DNA of 64,000 nucleotides, from positions 620,001 to 684,000 of the forward strand of contig CAXNLE010000002.1 of NCBI GenBank assembly GCA_964203235.1, given 5' to 3'. The notes under the pieces were generated by a model, which saw only the letters and a list, made by a program, of their open reading frames with translations, ran no database searches and was not told the origin of the DNA. How positions within the stretch are numbered: the first letter of the stretch is position 1; each line of letters begins with the position of its first letter. This document shows positions 50,533 to 58,815 of this stretch, piece after piece. The translations under genes were made by a program, and so were the position numbers. This DNA is from BACL27 sp964203235. GTDB taxonomy: Bacteria > Actinomycetota > Acidimicrobiia > Acidimicrobiales > Ilumatobacteraceae.

Positions 50533-51120
50533 GTGCCTAGATCGCAATTCGATGCCAGTTTTTTTAAACGCTTTTATTCAACGACGCCCATGCATTCGCG
50601 TCGAAAGATTGAAACACTCGCATCTGGTGTGCATCAGTTTTGCAATTGGTGGGATATTCAAGTGCGATCAGTTTTAGACGTTGGCGCAGGTGTCGGATAT
50701 TGGAGTGACTGGTACCGCAAGAATTACGAACGCACAAAAGTTGTATCAGTAGACATTAGCGAACACGCCTGCAAGAAATATGGTCATGAACTTCGTGATA
50801 TCAGTTCTTGGGCGCCGAATAGAAAATTTGATCTCGTTATTTGTCAAAGTGTGTTGCAGTACCTCGACGATCAGGCCGCTAGGTCTGCGATTAAGAATTT
50901 GGCGAAAGCGACGAAGCATATTTTATTTTTTGAAGTGCCGACGGCAAGCGACTTACGAAATAATGTTGATCGAGATGTAACTGATTTTGAGATTTATTCA
51001 CGTACTGGTATTTGGTACCGTAACGAACTTGCAAAATATTTCAAGCAGGCTGGCGCTGGTTTGTGGGTAGCAAAATCAAGCACCATTGTGTTGTACGAAC
51101 TTGAAGGCTCTCTAAAATAA
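50533..51120 (+). CDS. class I SAM-dependent methyltransferase
   Basis: 195-residue Rossmann-fold methyltransferase. Motif I is VLDVGAGVGYWSDWY (about residues 48-62), followed by VVSVDISEHACKKYG (motif II acidic loop) and FDLVICQSVLQYLDD (motif IV/post region). The N-terminal SFFKRFYSTTPMHSRRKIE segment is unusual but not diagnostic. Substrate unknown; the layout resembles small-molecule or lipid methyltransferases. The start is GTG 50533. It is followed by the nucleoside phosphorylase after 33 bp. No clear functional link to its neighbours. Confidence 0.88.
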   Translation: MPRSQFDASFFKRFYSTTPMHSRRKIETLASGVHQFCNWWDIQVRSVLDVGAGVGYWSDWYRKNYERTKVVSVDISEHACKKYGHELRDISSWAPNRKFDLVICQSVLQYLDDQAARSAIKNLAKATKHILFFEVPTASDLRNNVDRDVTDFEIYSRTGIWYRNELAKYFKQAGAGLWVAKSSTIVLYELEGSLK

Positions 51121-51141
51121 GTCAAAGTTGAAAGATCGGCA

Positions 51142-51147
51142 TAGCCT
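51142..51147 (+). promoter_or_regulatory. putative -10 box of the nucleoside salvage genes
   Basis: TAGCCT ends exactly 6 nt before ATG 51154. It may drive the overlapping purine nucleoside phosphorylase and amidohydrolase genes as a leaderless transcript. Confidence 0.45.
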
Positions 51148-51153
51148 TTAGCC

Positions 51154-52002
51154 ATGAATTCTGCGACTGAAACTAATCCTTACGAATTAGCCAAAGTTGC
51201 CGCCGAATTTGTTGTTGATAAATTCGGTTCAAAACACGACATTCTTGCCGTTTTAGGTTCTGGTTGGGCACACGCAGCATCTGTACTTGAAGCAACGAAT
51301 GAAATTTCTGTAACCGAGATTCCTGGTTTCACAAAGCCGTCGGCCATTGGCCATGGCGGATCTTTGAAAAGTGTTTTGGTTGGTAAATCTAAAGTGTTAT
51401 TGCTCACTGGTCGAACACATCTTTATGAAGGCCACGGAGTTAATTCGGTCGTGCACGCTGTGCGAACTGCAGCGTTTGCTGGTTGCAAGACAATCGTGTT
51501 GACTAACGCTGCTGGATGTTTGCGCACCGACTGGGGCGTTGGCGCAACTGCTCTAATTTCAGACCACATCAATCTGACAGGTTTCTCGCCACTAACGGGT
51601 GCCGATGCGCCCGCACCTTTGCATGGACGATTTGTTGATCTAACTGATGCATACAGTTTGCGATTGCGAAAAATTGCGCATCAAGTTGATTCAACTTTGC
51701 ATGAAGGCATCTATATGGGATTCCACGGACCGCATTTTGAAACGCCTGCGGAAATTCGCGCCGCACGGGTCTGGGGTGCCGATCTGGTCGGCATGTCAAC
51801 CGTGATGGAGACAATCGCTGCTCGGCATATGGGCATGGAAGTTCTTGCGCTATCACTTGCAACAAATCTCGCAGCCGGGATCTCTGGTGAAAAATTATCT
51901 GGTGAAGAAGTACTAGCAATAGGCAAATCATCAGCGACTCGAGTTGGCAGTTTGCTAGCAAACATCCTTAAACAAATTGATATTGAAAGCCAAAAATTAT
52001 GA
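51154..52002 (+). CDS. punA: purine nucleoside phosphorylase (class I, trimeric)
   Basis: 282-residue enzyme that splits purine nucleosides with phosphate to free base and ribose-1-phosphate. ILAVLGSGWAHAA and the GHGG and LLLTGRTHLYEGH blocks bind phosphate; TNAAGCLRTDWGVGATALISDHINLTGFSPL is the family signature; DLVGMSTVMETIAARHMGMEVLALSLATNLAAG contains the Met/Glu/Asn base-binding residues. The length is normal. Its stop overlaps the next ATG (ATGA), linking it to an amidohydrolase. Together with cdd, deoC and tdk nearby it indicates nucleoside salvage. Confidence 0.95.
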   Translation: MNSATETNPYELAKVAAEFVVDKFGSKHDILAVLGSGWAHAASVLEATNEISVTEIPGFTKPSAIGHGGSLKSVLVGKSKVLLLTGRTHLYEGHGVNSVVHAVRTAAFAGCKTIVLTNAAGCLRTDWGVGATALISDHINLTGFSPLTGADAPAPLHGRFVDLTDAYSLRLRKIAHQVDSTLHEGIYMGFHGPHFETPAEIRAARVWGADLVGMSTVMETIAARHMGMEVLALSLATNLAAGISGEKLSGEEVLAIGKSSATRVGSLLANILKQIDIESQKL

Positions 52003-53333
52003 GCGACCGAAACACAAATCAAGACCGAATTGCAGTTATCAATGCACAAATAGTCACTGTTGATACAAAAGGCTCGGTGATTGATGAAGGTTCGTTGGTT
52101 GTGGGCGCAGACGGTGCTATTAGAGAAATTGCGAACGGAAAACTAGAGCACACTGCTACTGAAGTTATAGATGCTCGCGGGGCGATCGTGATGCCAGGTT
52201 TAATTAATACTCACGCTCATCTTGGCATGACGCTCTTCCGTGGGCTCGGTGACGACATGAGTCTCGAAGATTTTCTTGCTCGTCTAATGCCTGCAGAAAT
52301 TAAAGTTCTCAACCATCAGGCAGTTCATGCAGGCACAGAACTCGCAGCACTCGAATCTTTGCTTGGTGGCATTACGACTTCGCTCGACATGTATTATTTG
52401 CCAGATGCGGCACTAGAAGTTGCCAAATCAAGTGGCATGCGAATTCAAACTGGTCCAAACTTTTTAGAATCTGATGGTCCAGAGCCGTTGCCATTTGATG
52501 AGCGTCTCGTATGGGCTACAAAATGGCTTGAAGCCCCGCGTGACGAACTTGGCTCAACGGGTTGGGTTGCTCCGCACAGCACATATCTGCTCAGCGAAGA
52601 TCACTTGCGCACTCTCGCCGCATTGGCAGCAAAATATGAAGCCCGCATTCATGTGCACGCGGCTGAAACTGTAGGCGAAATGAAACTGGTTGCGAAGCGT
52701 CATGGTGGTCGAACACCTATTCAAGTTCTTGCGGATACAAATTTGTTGCGTCGAAGCGTTCTTGCGCACGGAGTTCACCTCAGCGATGATGACATTGCAC
52801 TGATCGCCAGCAACTCAGCAACGGTTGTTCACTGCCCTGCATCAAACTTTAAACTCGCAAGTGGCATTGCTCGAATTTTGGATCTGCAAAGGGCTGGCGT
52901 CAATATTGCACTTGGCACCGATGGCCCTGCGTCAGGTAACGACCTTGACCTTTGGATTGCGATTCGCCTGGCCGGTTATATGCAAAAAACTATTGCTAAA
53001 AATGCTGCTGTATTGCCGGCACTCGACATCGTCCGGATGGCAACAATTAATGGTGCACGGGCATTGCAACTAGATCATTTGATCGGCTCTCTTGAAGTCG
53101 GTAAGCGAGCAGACTTGATTGTGCTTGATGCAGACTCGCCTTCGCTGACACCTAACTTCAATCCACATACGACTATTGCGACATCAGTTACTCGTGCTGA
53201 TGTACTCCATGTCGTAGTTGACGGCAAGACAGTTGTGCGAGATCGCAAATGTTTAACAATTGATCACAACGCAGCAGTAAGTGCGGTCAAAGCACTCGGC
53301 AAACAAGTGCTGGCGAGCGTCAGCAATAGCTAA
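51999..53333 (+). CDS. amidohydrolase, nucleoside/nucleobase deaminase-like (MtaD/TrzN family)
   Basis: 444-residue metal-dependent hydrolase of the ATZ/TRZ subgroup. The HAH metal motif is in LINTHAHLGMTLFRG (about 63-77), the third ligand in IHVHAAETVGEMK, another His in LAHGVHLSDDDIA and the Asp in IALGTDGPASGNDLDL. The wording matches 5-methylthioadenosine/S-adenosylhomocysteine deaminase-like proteins, but guanine or adenosine deamination is equally possible. Its overlap with punA argues for a purine nucleoside or base as substrate. It is followed by cytidine deaminase 30 bp later. Confidence 0.92.
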   Translation: MSDRNTNQDRIAVINAQIVTVDTKGSVIDEGSLVVGADGAIREIANGKLEHTATEVIDARGAIVMPGLINTHAHLGMTLFRGLGDDMSLEDFLARLMPAEIKVLNHQAVHAGTELAALESLLGGITTSLDMYYLPDAALEVAKSSGMRIQTGPNFLESDGPEPLPFDERLVWATKWLEAPRDELGSTGWVAPHSTYLLSEDHLRTLAALAAKYEARIHVHAAETVGEMKLVAKRHGGRTPIQVLADTNLLRRSVLAHGVHLSDDDIALIASNSATVVHCPASNFKLASGIARILDLQRAGVNIALGTDGPASGNDLDLWIAIRLAGYMQKTIAKNAAVLPALDIVRMATINGARALQLDHLIGSLEVGKRADLIVLDADSPSLTPNFNPHTTIATSVTRADVLHVVVDGKTVVRDRKCLTIDHNAAVSAVKALGKQVLASVSNS

Positions 53334-53348
53334 ACGATTAATTCGCAC

Positions 53349-53354
53349 TACTGT
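53349..53354 (+). promoter_or_regulatory. putative -10 box of cdd
   Basis: TACTGT ends 9 nt before ATG 53364; no ribosome binding site is visible in the 30-bp gap. Confidence 0.35.
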
Positions 53355-53363
53355 GGTTTAAAC

Positions 53364-53768
53364 ATGGAAACTCAAATTGACTGGAAGCTTTTGCGGACAA
53401 CCGCATTAGCAGTTGCAAAAAATGCTTACGTGCCCTATTCAAAATTTCATGTAGGTGCGGCTGCACTTGTTGACGACGGAAGAATAATCACTGGATGCAA
53501 CGTTGAAAATGCTTCTTATGGATTAACCCTTTGTGCTGAATGTGGTTTGGTCAGCGAATTAATCAAATCGGGTGGCGGAAGACTCGTCGCAGTGTGCACA
53601 GTCGGTAACGGCGAGCCAGTCACACCATGCGGACGATGTCGACAGTTGTTGTGGGAGCATGGTGGTGCAAACATGTTGCTAGAAGTCAACGGCGTGCCAC
53701 GAAAACTCAGCGAAATGTTGCCGGTTGCGTTTCCTGAAGAGTCAGTATTTGTAAACCCGGGCGATTAG
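53364..53768 (+). CDS. cdd: cytidine deaminase
   Basis: 134-residue tetrameric-type enzyme that deaminates cytidine and deoxycytidine. Zinc ligands are C57 in the C-A-E motif (with catalytic E59) and C89 and C92 in PCGRC; AYVPYSKFHVGAAAL and GCNVENASYG are the substrate-binding blocks. Complete and normal in length. It is part of the nucleoside salvage group (punA, amidohydrolase, deoC, tdk). It is followed by a PhyH-type oxygenase 9 bp after its stop. Confidence 0.97.
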   Translation: METQIDWKLLRTTALAVAKNAYVPYSKFHVGAAALVDDGRIITGCNVENASYGLTLCAECGLVSELIKSGGGRLVAVCTVGNGEPVTPCGRCRQLLWEHGGANMLLEVNGVPRKLSEMLPVAFPEESVFVNPGD

Positions 53769-53777
53769 GCAAATCAG

Positions 53778-54641
53778 ATGATGACTCAAGAAGGCTTGAC
53801 AGCGAAACAAACAGAATTCTTTGATCAAAATGGTTATCTAGTTTTACCAAACTTTGTCGATGAACAGGCTTGCTTAAATCTTCGCGATCAAGCCATGGTT
53901 CTTGCAGAAAAGTATTGCCCATCCCCAGAACAAGCAACTGTGTTCACTGCCGACGGCACTGCAGTTCATGCCTCAGATGATTACTTTTTAACGAGTGGCG
54001 ACAAGATTCGTTGCTTCTTTGAAAAAGATGCATTCAATGAGCGTGGCGAACTTCGTCAAGATGCACACTTATGTCTCAACAAACTGGGTCACGCGATGCA
54101 TGATCTTGACCCGGTATTCGATGAGTTCAGTCATTCAAGTCGCCTTGCTGCGGTTGCACGGTCAATCGGCATGAAGCAAGAAAAATTGTTACAGTCGATG
54201 TACATATTCAAACAACCGCGGATCGGTGGCGAGGTCACTAGCCATGTTGACCACACGTATCTGTGGACTGACCCACAATCTGTAATCGGTTTTTGGTTTG
54301 CAATCGACGACGCGACAACACAGAACGGTTGCATGTGGGCACTTCCTGGTGGTCATCGTCTGCCAGTTAAATATCGCAACCGACTAACTGCAGATCGAAA
54401 GTCAACATATAACGAAGTTTTTGACTCGACTCCGTACCCGACTGAAGGTCTGGTGCCGCTAGAAGCAGCGCGGGGCACTCTTATTTTACTTAACGGAACT
54501 TTGCCGCATCGCTCAGGACCAAATACAAGTGACAAACCGCGACATGCCTACACACTTCATGCAATCGACGGCACGGCGAATTATCCGAATGATAATTGGC
54601 TTCAACGCACTTCATTGCCGATGCGTGGTTTCTCGAACTAA
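53778..54641 (+). CDS. phytanoyl-CoA dioxygenase (PhyH) family oxygenase
   Basis: 287-residue Fe(II)/2-oxoglutarate oxygenase. The metal triad is H-x-D in SHVDHTYLW (about residues 153-161) and the distal His in LPHRSGPN near residue 240, with an Arg at the usual 2OG site. QNGCMWALPGGH and LNGTLPHRSG are typical of PhyH proteins. It starts 9 bp after cdd, so it shares a transcript with nucleoside salvage genes, although its own substrate is unknown. It is different from the BesD-like oxygenase at 47262. It converges with deoC, 2 bp apart. Confidence 0.9.
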   Translation: MMTQEGLTAKQTEFFDQNGYLVLPNFVDEQACLNLRDQAMVLAEKYCPSPEQATVFTADGTAVHASDDYFLTSGDKIRCFFEKDAFNERGELRQDAHLCLNKLGHAMHDLDPVFDEFSHSSRLAAVARSIGMKQEKLLQSMYIFKQPRIGGEVTSHVDHTYLWTDPQSVIGFWFAIDDATTQNGCMWALPGGHRLPVKYRNRLTADRKSTYNEVFDSTPYPTEGLVPLEAARGTLILLNGTLPHRSGPNTSDKPRHAYTLHAIDGTANYPNDNWLQRTSLPMRGFSN

Positions 54642-54643
54642 AA

Positions 54644-55297
54644 CTAATCAGCGAGGATCGCTTGAGTTGCAGAAGTTCCGAGACGAGTAGCGCCAGCATT
54701 AATCATTGCTAGCGCCGTTTCGCGCGTGCGAATTCCGCCGCTGGCTTTAACACCAATAGCGTCACCAACGGTTACTCGCATTAGCTTGACTGCTTCAACG
54801 GTTGCTCCGCCTGATTTATGAAACCCAGTCGAGGTCTTAACAAAATTTGCACCACTTGCAACAGCCACTCTGCAAACCGTGACTATTTGTGCGTCTGTCA
54901 GCGCAGCCGATTCAATAATTACTTTGAGACAAGTTTTTCGGGGTATCGCAGCGCGAACTTGAGCAATCTCATCGCCAAGTTCTAGCCAATTTGCTGAAAA
55001 CACAAAACCCAAATTCACGACCATGTCAATTTCTGTTGCGCCATTTTGTGTGGCGTGTCTCGCTTCGAAAGCTTTCACTGCACCTGTATGTGCGCCAGAG
55101 GGAAACCCGGTTACGCACGCAGTCTCAACGCCTGAAGTTGAAACACCTACCGGCAACGGCAAAAATGATGGCGAAAAACAAACTGCGGCAACATTGAACT
55201 TTCGAGCTTCGTCGCAAAGTTTGACGATGTCGAGTGAGGTTGCTTCGGGCGCGAGTTGTGTGTGATCAATATATTTTGCGAGTTCTTCAGAAGTCAT
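54644..55297 (-). CDS. deoC: deoxyribose-phosphate aldolase
   Basis: 217-residue class I aldolase that cleaves 2-deoxyribose-5-phosphate to acetaldehyde and glyceraldehyde-3-phosphate. The Schiff-base lysine is K154 in NFVKTSTG, the second Lys lies in GVKASGGIRT, and the N-terminal YIDHTQLAPEAT and VCFSPSFLPL blocks are typical. Slightly short but complete. It is in the minus orientation, between the PhyH gene and the divergent tdk. It takes products of nucleoside phosphorylases into central metabolism, supporting the salvage theme. Confidence 0.96.
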   Translation of the reverse strand: MTSEELAKYIDHTQLAPEATSLDIVKLCDEARKFNVAAVCFSPSFLPLPVGVSTSGVETACVTGFPSGAHTGAVKAFEARHATQNGATEIDMVVNLGFVFSANWLELGDEIAQVRAAIPRKTCLKVIIESAALTDAQIVTVCRVAVASGANFVKTSTGFHKSGGATVEAVKLMRVTVGDAIGVKASGGIRTRETALAMINAGATRLGTSATQAILAD

Positions 55298-55375
55298 TAA
55301 TAATCACGTTAATTCACCAATTCACCAATTCGCTTTTTTAGTATCAGCAACAACAGAGTATTGTTTTGACCTGAG

Positions 55376-55981
55376 ATGGCAACGTTACGGTTTAACTACG
55401 GGACAATGGGTTCAGGTAAAAGCACGCTGGCGTTGCAAATAAATCACAATTTAACTAGTCGGGGCCTGGCCGGTTTACTTCTGACAAAACTTGACCGAGA
55501 TGGTGGTCAGGTAACAAGCCGACTTGGTGTGTCGACGCCAGCAATTGAGATGGCTCCAGAGATTAATTTATTTGACTTAGCCGTGTCACGAATGCCGTTG
55601 CAGTTTATTGTTTGCGACGAGGCCCAATTCTGCACTATTGAGCAATGCGATCAACTCGCATTAATTGTTGACGATCTTCATGTTGATGTTTATGCTTTTG
55701 GCTTGATCACTGACTTTAAAGGTTTGCTATTTGATGGCACAAGGCGATTACTTGAAATTGCCGATCAGCGAATTGAAATGCAGGTTGAGGCTCGTTGTTG
55801 GTGTGGTGCTCGTGCAACGAATAACGCGCGTTTGGTTAACGACAAAGTTGTATTAGAAGGCGAAACTGTGATGGTCGGTGACACCGATAGAAATACGGTC
55901 GCGCCATTGTTTGGCGATGTTGTGCGTTACGAACTACTTTGTCGAAACCACTACCGCAAAAAACAAGTCTCGGCTGACTAA
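55376..55981 (+). CDS. tdk: thymidine kinase
   Basis: 201-residue type II thymidine kinase. The P-loop GTMGSGKST is at residues 9-17, the Walker B/catalytic region is FIVCDEAQFC (about 80-89), the lasso region follows DTDRNTV, and zinc-finger Cys pairs are in CWCGA and near the C-terminus (LLCRNHY). Complete. A TATTGT hexamer (55359-55364) lies 11 nt upstream, slightly far for a leaderless start. Stop codons of tdk and the convergent FKBP gene overlap (55978-55981). It completes the salvage set with cdd and punA. Confidence 0.95.
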   Translation: MATLRFNYGTMGSGKSTLALQINHNLTSRGLAGLLLTKLDRDGGQVTSRLGVSTPAIEMAPEINLFDLAVSRMPLQFIVCDEAQFCTIEQCDQLALIVDDLHVDVYAFGLITDFKGLLFDGTRRLLEIADQRIEMQVEARCWCGARATNNARLVNDKVVLEGETVMVGDTDRNTVAPLFGDVVRYELLCRNHYRKKQVSAD

Positions 55982-56352
55982 AAGACGTTTAGTAAATCAA
56001 CAACGAACACAAGTGTTTCGCCGCCCTTGATTACTCCGCCGGCTCCCTGACTGCCATAACCCATGTCTGGTGGGATTGTGAGTTTGCGGCGTCCGCCAAC
56101 TTTCATGCCAGCAACGCCTTTATCCCAACCTGAGATAACTTGTCCGGCACCCAAACCAAAATCAAACGGTTCATTGCGATCCCATGATGCATCAAATTGT
56201 TTTCCTGTACTCCATGCCACACCGACGTAGTGCACAGAAACATTCTTGCCACTAACAGCTTCAGCACCGTCGCCAACCGTAATATCTTCTATTAATAACG
56301 TGCTCGGAGCAGGTGTTTGTGGAATCACAACTTCTGGTTTTGTATTTGACAT
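55978..56352 (-). CDS. FKBP-type peptidyl-prolyl cis-trans isomerase
   Basis: 124-residue single-domain FKBP. VSVHYVGVAWSTGKQFDASWDRNEPFDFGLGAGQVISGWDKGVAGMKVGGRRKLTIPPDMGYG contains the conserved Asp, Phe, Trp and Tyr active-site residues (shown across several short blocks). No signal peptide, so it is cytoplasmic. It is 13 bp downstream of the cytidylyltransferase gene and could be the last gene of the amino-sugar operon, but a housekeeping folding role is the simplest view. Its stop overlaps tdk. Confidence 0.94.
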   Translation of the reverse strand: MSNTKPEVVIPQTPAPSTLLIEDITVGDGAEAVSGKNVSVHYVGVAWSTGKQFDASWDRNEPFDFGLGAGQVISGWDKGVAGMKVGGRRKLTIPPDMGYGSQGAGGVIKGGETLVFVVDLLNVF

Positions 56353-56365
56353 CCCTGCAGACTAC

Positions 56366-57070
56366 TCAAGAATTCTTATATTTATTGAAGGCATTAACGA
56401 TTTCTGCTGCACTTGACGCAGTAGTTATTACAAATTTCTTGACGAATTCATCTAACTGTTGCATTTCTTGTGGAGTATCAATGTCTAATTTAATTTCAGG
56501 AAACGCCAACTCTGCTGGTGCGGCTACCGCCTGAATTTTAAATTTTGCTGCATTGTCCCAGATGTAACTTGTGACATGCTCGCGATGCGATTGCTGGGTC
56601 GTCAAATCTGCAATGTCGTTTAACAGTGCTGTTGAAAGAATCTCGGCGCCAAAACCATCGGCATATCGGTTGTTAAGTTTTTGCTGATGATTGCACGAAT
56701 AGTCATAGTTGTCAGATTTATGGGCAACTACTAATCGATCTATCTCTTCGGCAGCGACAAACGGATTGTCGGCACAAACCCGAACGACGAAATCTGCTTG
56801 TGAAACTTTCGCCGATTGTACGAATCGATCTAAGACATCGTTTTGGCTGCCCCGAACTACAAGCACATCAAAACTTGCTGCTGCATTGGCTAGTTGATCG
56901 TCGTCACGACTGTCTGAAGTTGCAAGCACAACTCGATCGAGTTGTTTAGCGTCACACACACGAGTCAACACCCAACTCAACAAGTCACGTTCACCAAGTT
57001 TTGCCAACATCTTGCCTGGAAACCGCTGTGAACCCATGCGCGCCTGCACGACGGCAACAACTCGGGTCAT
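56366..57070 (-). CDS. SpsF-type cytidylyltransferase
   Basis: 234-residue nucleotidyltransferase of the GT-A fold. The N-terminal VVAVVQARMGSQRFPGKML (about residues 4-22) is the SpsF/NeuA signature loop that binds CTP, and VVRVCADNPFVAAEEID (about 94-110) carries the metal-binding Asp. It should activate a 2-keto-3-deoxy acid sugar as its CMP derivative. The start overlaps the stop of the NeuB-family gene by 4 bp (ATGA), so synthesis and activation are coupled. In the Kdo8N pathway this step is done by KdsB; here an SpsF-type protein seems to take that place (inference). Confidence 0.9.
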   Translation of the reverse strand: MTRVVAVVQARMGSQRFPGKMLAKLGERDLLSWVLTRVCDAKQLDRVVLATSDSRDDDQLANAAASFDVLVVRGSQNDVLDRFVQSAKVSQADFVVRVCADNPFVAAEEIDRLVVAHKSDNYDYSCNHQQKLNNRYADGFGAEILSTALLNDIADLTTQQSHREHVTSYIWDNAAKFKIQAVAAPAELAFPEIKLDIDTPQEMQQLDEFVKKFVITTASSAAEIVNAFNKYKNS

Positions 57071-58134
57071 GATTTAGTTAGGTCATCCCAAGTCAGAATA
57101 TGGTCTTCTGGTAAATCACGAACTACTTTTTTGCCAATTACTTCATCCCAACTGATCGGACTAACACCAGTACCAGGACGTTTTGCAACTAAATCACTGT
57201 CGACAATCTCGTGCCCAGATTTGAGATCACGTGTTAAGACGATGCTGCGTCTCGCATTAAGTCGTGAAATATCCTCTGTGGCGATTGGCGCTTTGTCTCG
57301 TGTTGGCCCAAGCAGTTCGTGCACTTTTTTAACTTTGACTTTAAATCTTGCCAAATCAAATTCATCCATCGCGTGGTAGTGGTCGTTTCCAGGCAAAGTC
57401 TTATCAAGACTGAAGTGCTTTTCAAGCACAACTGCACCAAGCAAATGTGCACTAATCAAACTCATCATTTCTTCAGTTGGCAACGTGTGATCCGAATATC
57501 CAAGCAATAAATCCGGGTAACGATTGTGTAAACCCGTGAGCATTCCTAGATGAGCGTTTTGGTCACGGGTTGGATAATTAAGAATGCAATGCATCAAGCA
57601 AATCTGTTTTGCACCAGATACGCGCAAAATCGCTAACGCTTCATCTATTTCGGCAATCGTTGATGCCCCAGTAGACAAAATAATTGGCTTACCAGTTGCG
57701 GCAACTTTCTTAAGTAACGGTGGGTTCGTAATGTCCGCTGAAGCAATTTTGAAATAATTTACCAATGGGTCAAGCATCTCAACAGCGCCAACATCAAAAG
57801 GTGTCGAAACAAATTCGATCTCGAATTTTTTGCAATGATCTGCAAGCTCTTTATACTCGGCTTCGCCAAACGAGTCGTATTTGGTAAACAATTCGTATTG
57901 GCTGGTTGTTGGTTCTTCGCTTGTATCCCAATATGACGGTGAAAACTTCGAAGCGATCAGTCCCGCTTTGTAGGTTTGAAACTTTGCAGCATCCGCGCCA
58001 CCACGCTTGGCGGCTTCAATTAAAAGTTTTGCTGTCGCGAGCGAACCCTCATGGTTGACCCCGATTTCAGCGATGACGTATGGTGAGTCGTGTTCGCCAA
58101 CTAAACGATTACCAAGTTGCATAGAAATCATCAT
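57067..58134 (-). CDS. NeuB/SpsE-family PEP-condensing sugar acid synthase
   Basis: 355-residue enzyme condensing phosphoenolpyruvate with an aldose to form a 3-deoxy-2-ulosonic acid. The barrel has AEIGVNHEGSLATAKLLIEAA, KFQTYKA, STPFDVGAVEML, FKIASADITNPPLL, CILNYPT, GYSDHT and EKHFSLDK, all in family order. A C-terminal antifreeze-like (SAF) domain follows (about 285-350). It is most like SpsE/PseI/NeuB and not KdsA. It overlaps both neighbours by 4 bp. The acceptor sugar is unknown: ManNAc-like, bacillosamine-like, or a pentose/hexose, depending on what the cluster makes. Confidence 0.93.
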   Translation of the reverse strand: MMISMQLGNRLVGEHDSPYVIAEIGVNHEGSLATAKLLIEAAKRGGADAAKFQTYKAGLIASKFSPSYWDTSEEPTTSQYELFTKYDSFGEAEYKELADHCKKFEIEFVSTPFDVGAVEMLDPLVNYFKIASADITNPPLLKKVAATGKPIILSTGASTIAEIDEALAILRVSGAKQICLMHCILNYPTRDQNAHLGMLTGLHNRYPDLLLGYSDHTLPTEEMMSLISAHLLGAVVLEKHFSLDKTLPGNDHYHAMDEFDLARFKVKVKKVHELLGPTRDKAPIATEDISRLNARRSIVLTRDLKSGHEIVDSDLVAKRPGTGVSPISWDEVIGKKVVRDLPEDHILTWDDLTKS

Positions 58135-58808
58135 TGACCGGACCTTTCGGCGTGCTTTTCGCCGTGCTTTTGGATAATTCGCTGACGATGATGCTCCATT
58201 GCCTCAACATCATTAGTCGAGTTATTGGCATGTCGACGATATCGATACAGCGGTAGTTCAAGTCGATGGATTTTATACTTCTCGGTAAACCTCAACCGAA
58301 GATCAGTTTCTTCATGCAACAGAAAAGACTCGTCGTAAAGACCAATATCAATCAGTTGCTCAGTACGAAACATGATTCCGCAAGCGATTGGTTCAGTTAA
58401 ACAATTGTTTCGAGCGAGAACTTCTTCTTGCTCATCAACCAACAAATAGTCACAAGCGATCGCATCCATGTATTTATTCTCGCGCAAGAACTCATGCAGT
58501 AGATGTAGAAACTCATTATTTACATAATCATCGGCGTCAACGCGAACTACATACGGCGCTCGGGCTCGACGGATCGCTTTATTCAAAGATGCAGGTAAAC
58601 CAATATTGCTTTCATTTGTAATCAAAACTATTTCGTCATTAAATTCTTTCAATACGTTTGCACTGTGGTCTGTGCTGCCATCATTGATGACAACAATTTC
58701 AAATCTGTCACGCGAGAAACTTTGCGCAAGCAATGACCGTAAGCATCGTGTCAAATATCGCTCTTGGTTGTAGGCGGCTACTATGACTGAGATGACTGGC
58801 TGGGTCAT
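58131..58808 (-). CDS. family 2 glycosyltransferase
   Basis: 225-residue GT-A glycosyltransferase. VSVIVAAYNQERYLTRCLRSLLAQ at the start, VINDGSTDHS (about 37-46) and the DxD-like VRVDADDYVN (about 91-100) form the nucleotide-sugar site. No membrane helix. It lies in the middle of the amino-ulosonic-acid operon, overlapping the synthase gene by 4 bp. Because CMP-ulosonic acids are usually transferred by other families, this enzyme may add a neighbouring sugar of the same glycan. The donor is unknown. Confidence 0.92.
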   Translation of the reverse strand: MTQPVISVIVAAYNQERYLTRCLRSLLAQSFSRDRFEIVVINDGSTDHSANVLKEFNDEIVLITNESNIGLPASLNKAIRRARAPYVVRVDADDYVNNEFLHLLHEFLRENKYMDAIACDYLLVDEQEEVLARNNCLTEPIACGIMFRTEQLIDIGLYDESFLLHEETDLRLRFTEKYKIHRLELPLYRYRRHANNSTNDVEAMEHHRQRIIQKHGEKHAERSGQ

Positions 58809-58815
58809 GGTCTTG

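Noticed and set aside
55306..55335. Repeated aattcacc units followed by a T-run upstream of tdk, as a terminator or attachment site
   Set aside because: The units are direct, not inverted, and no matching copy was seen elsewhere.
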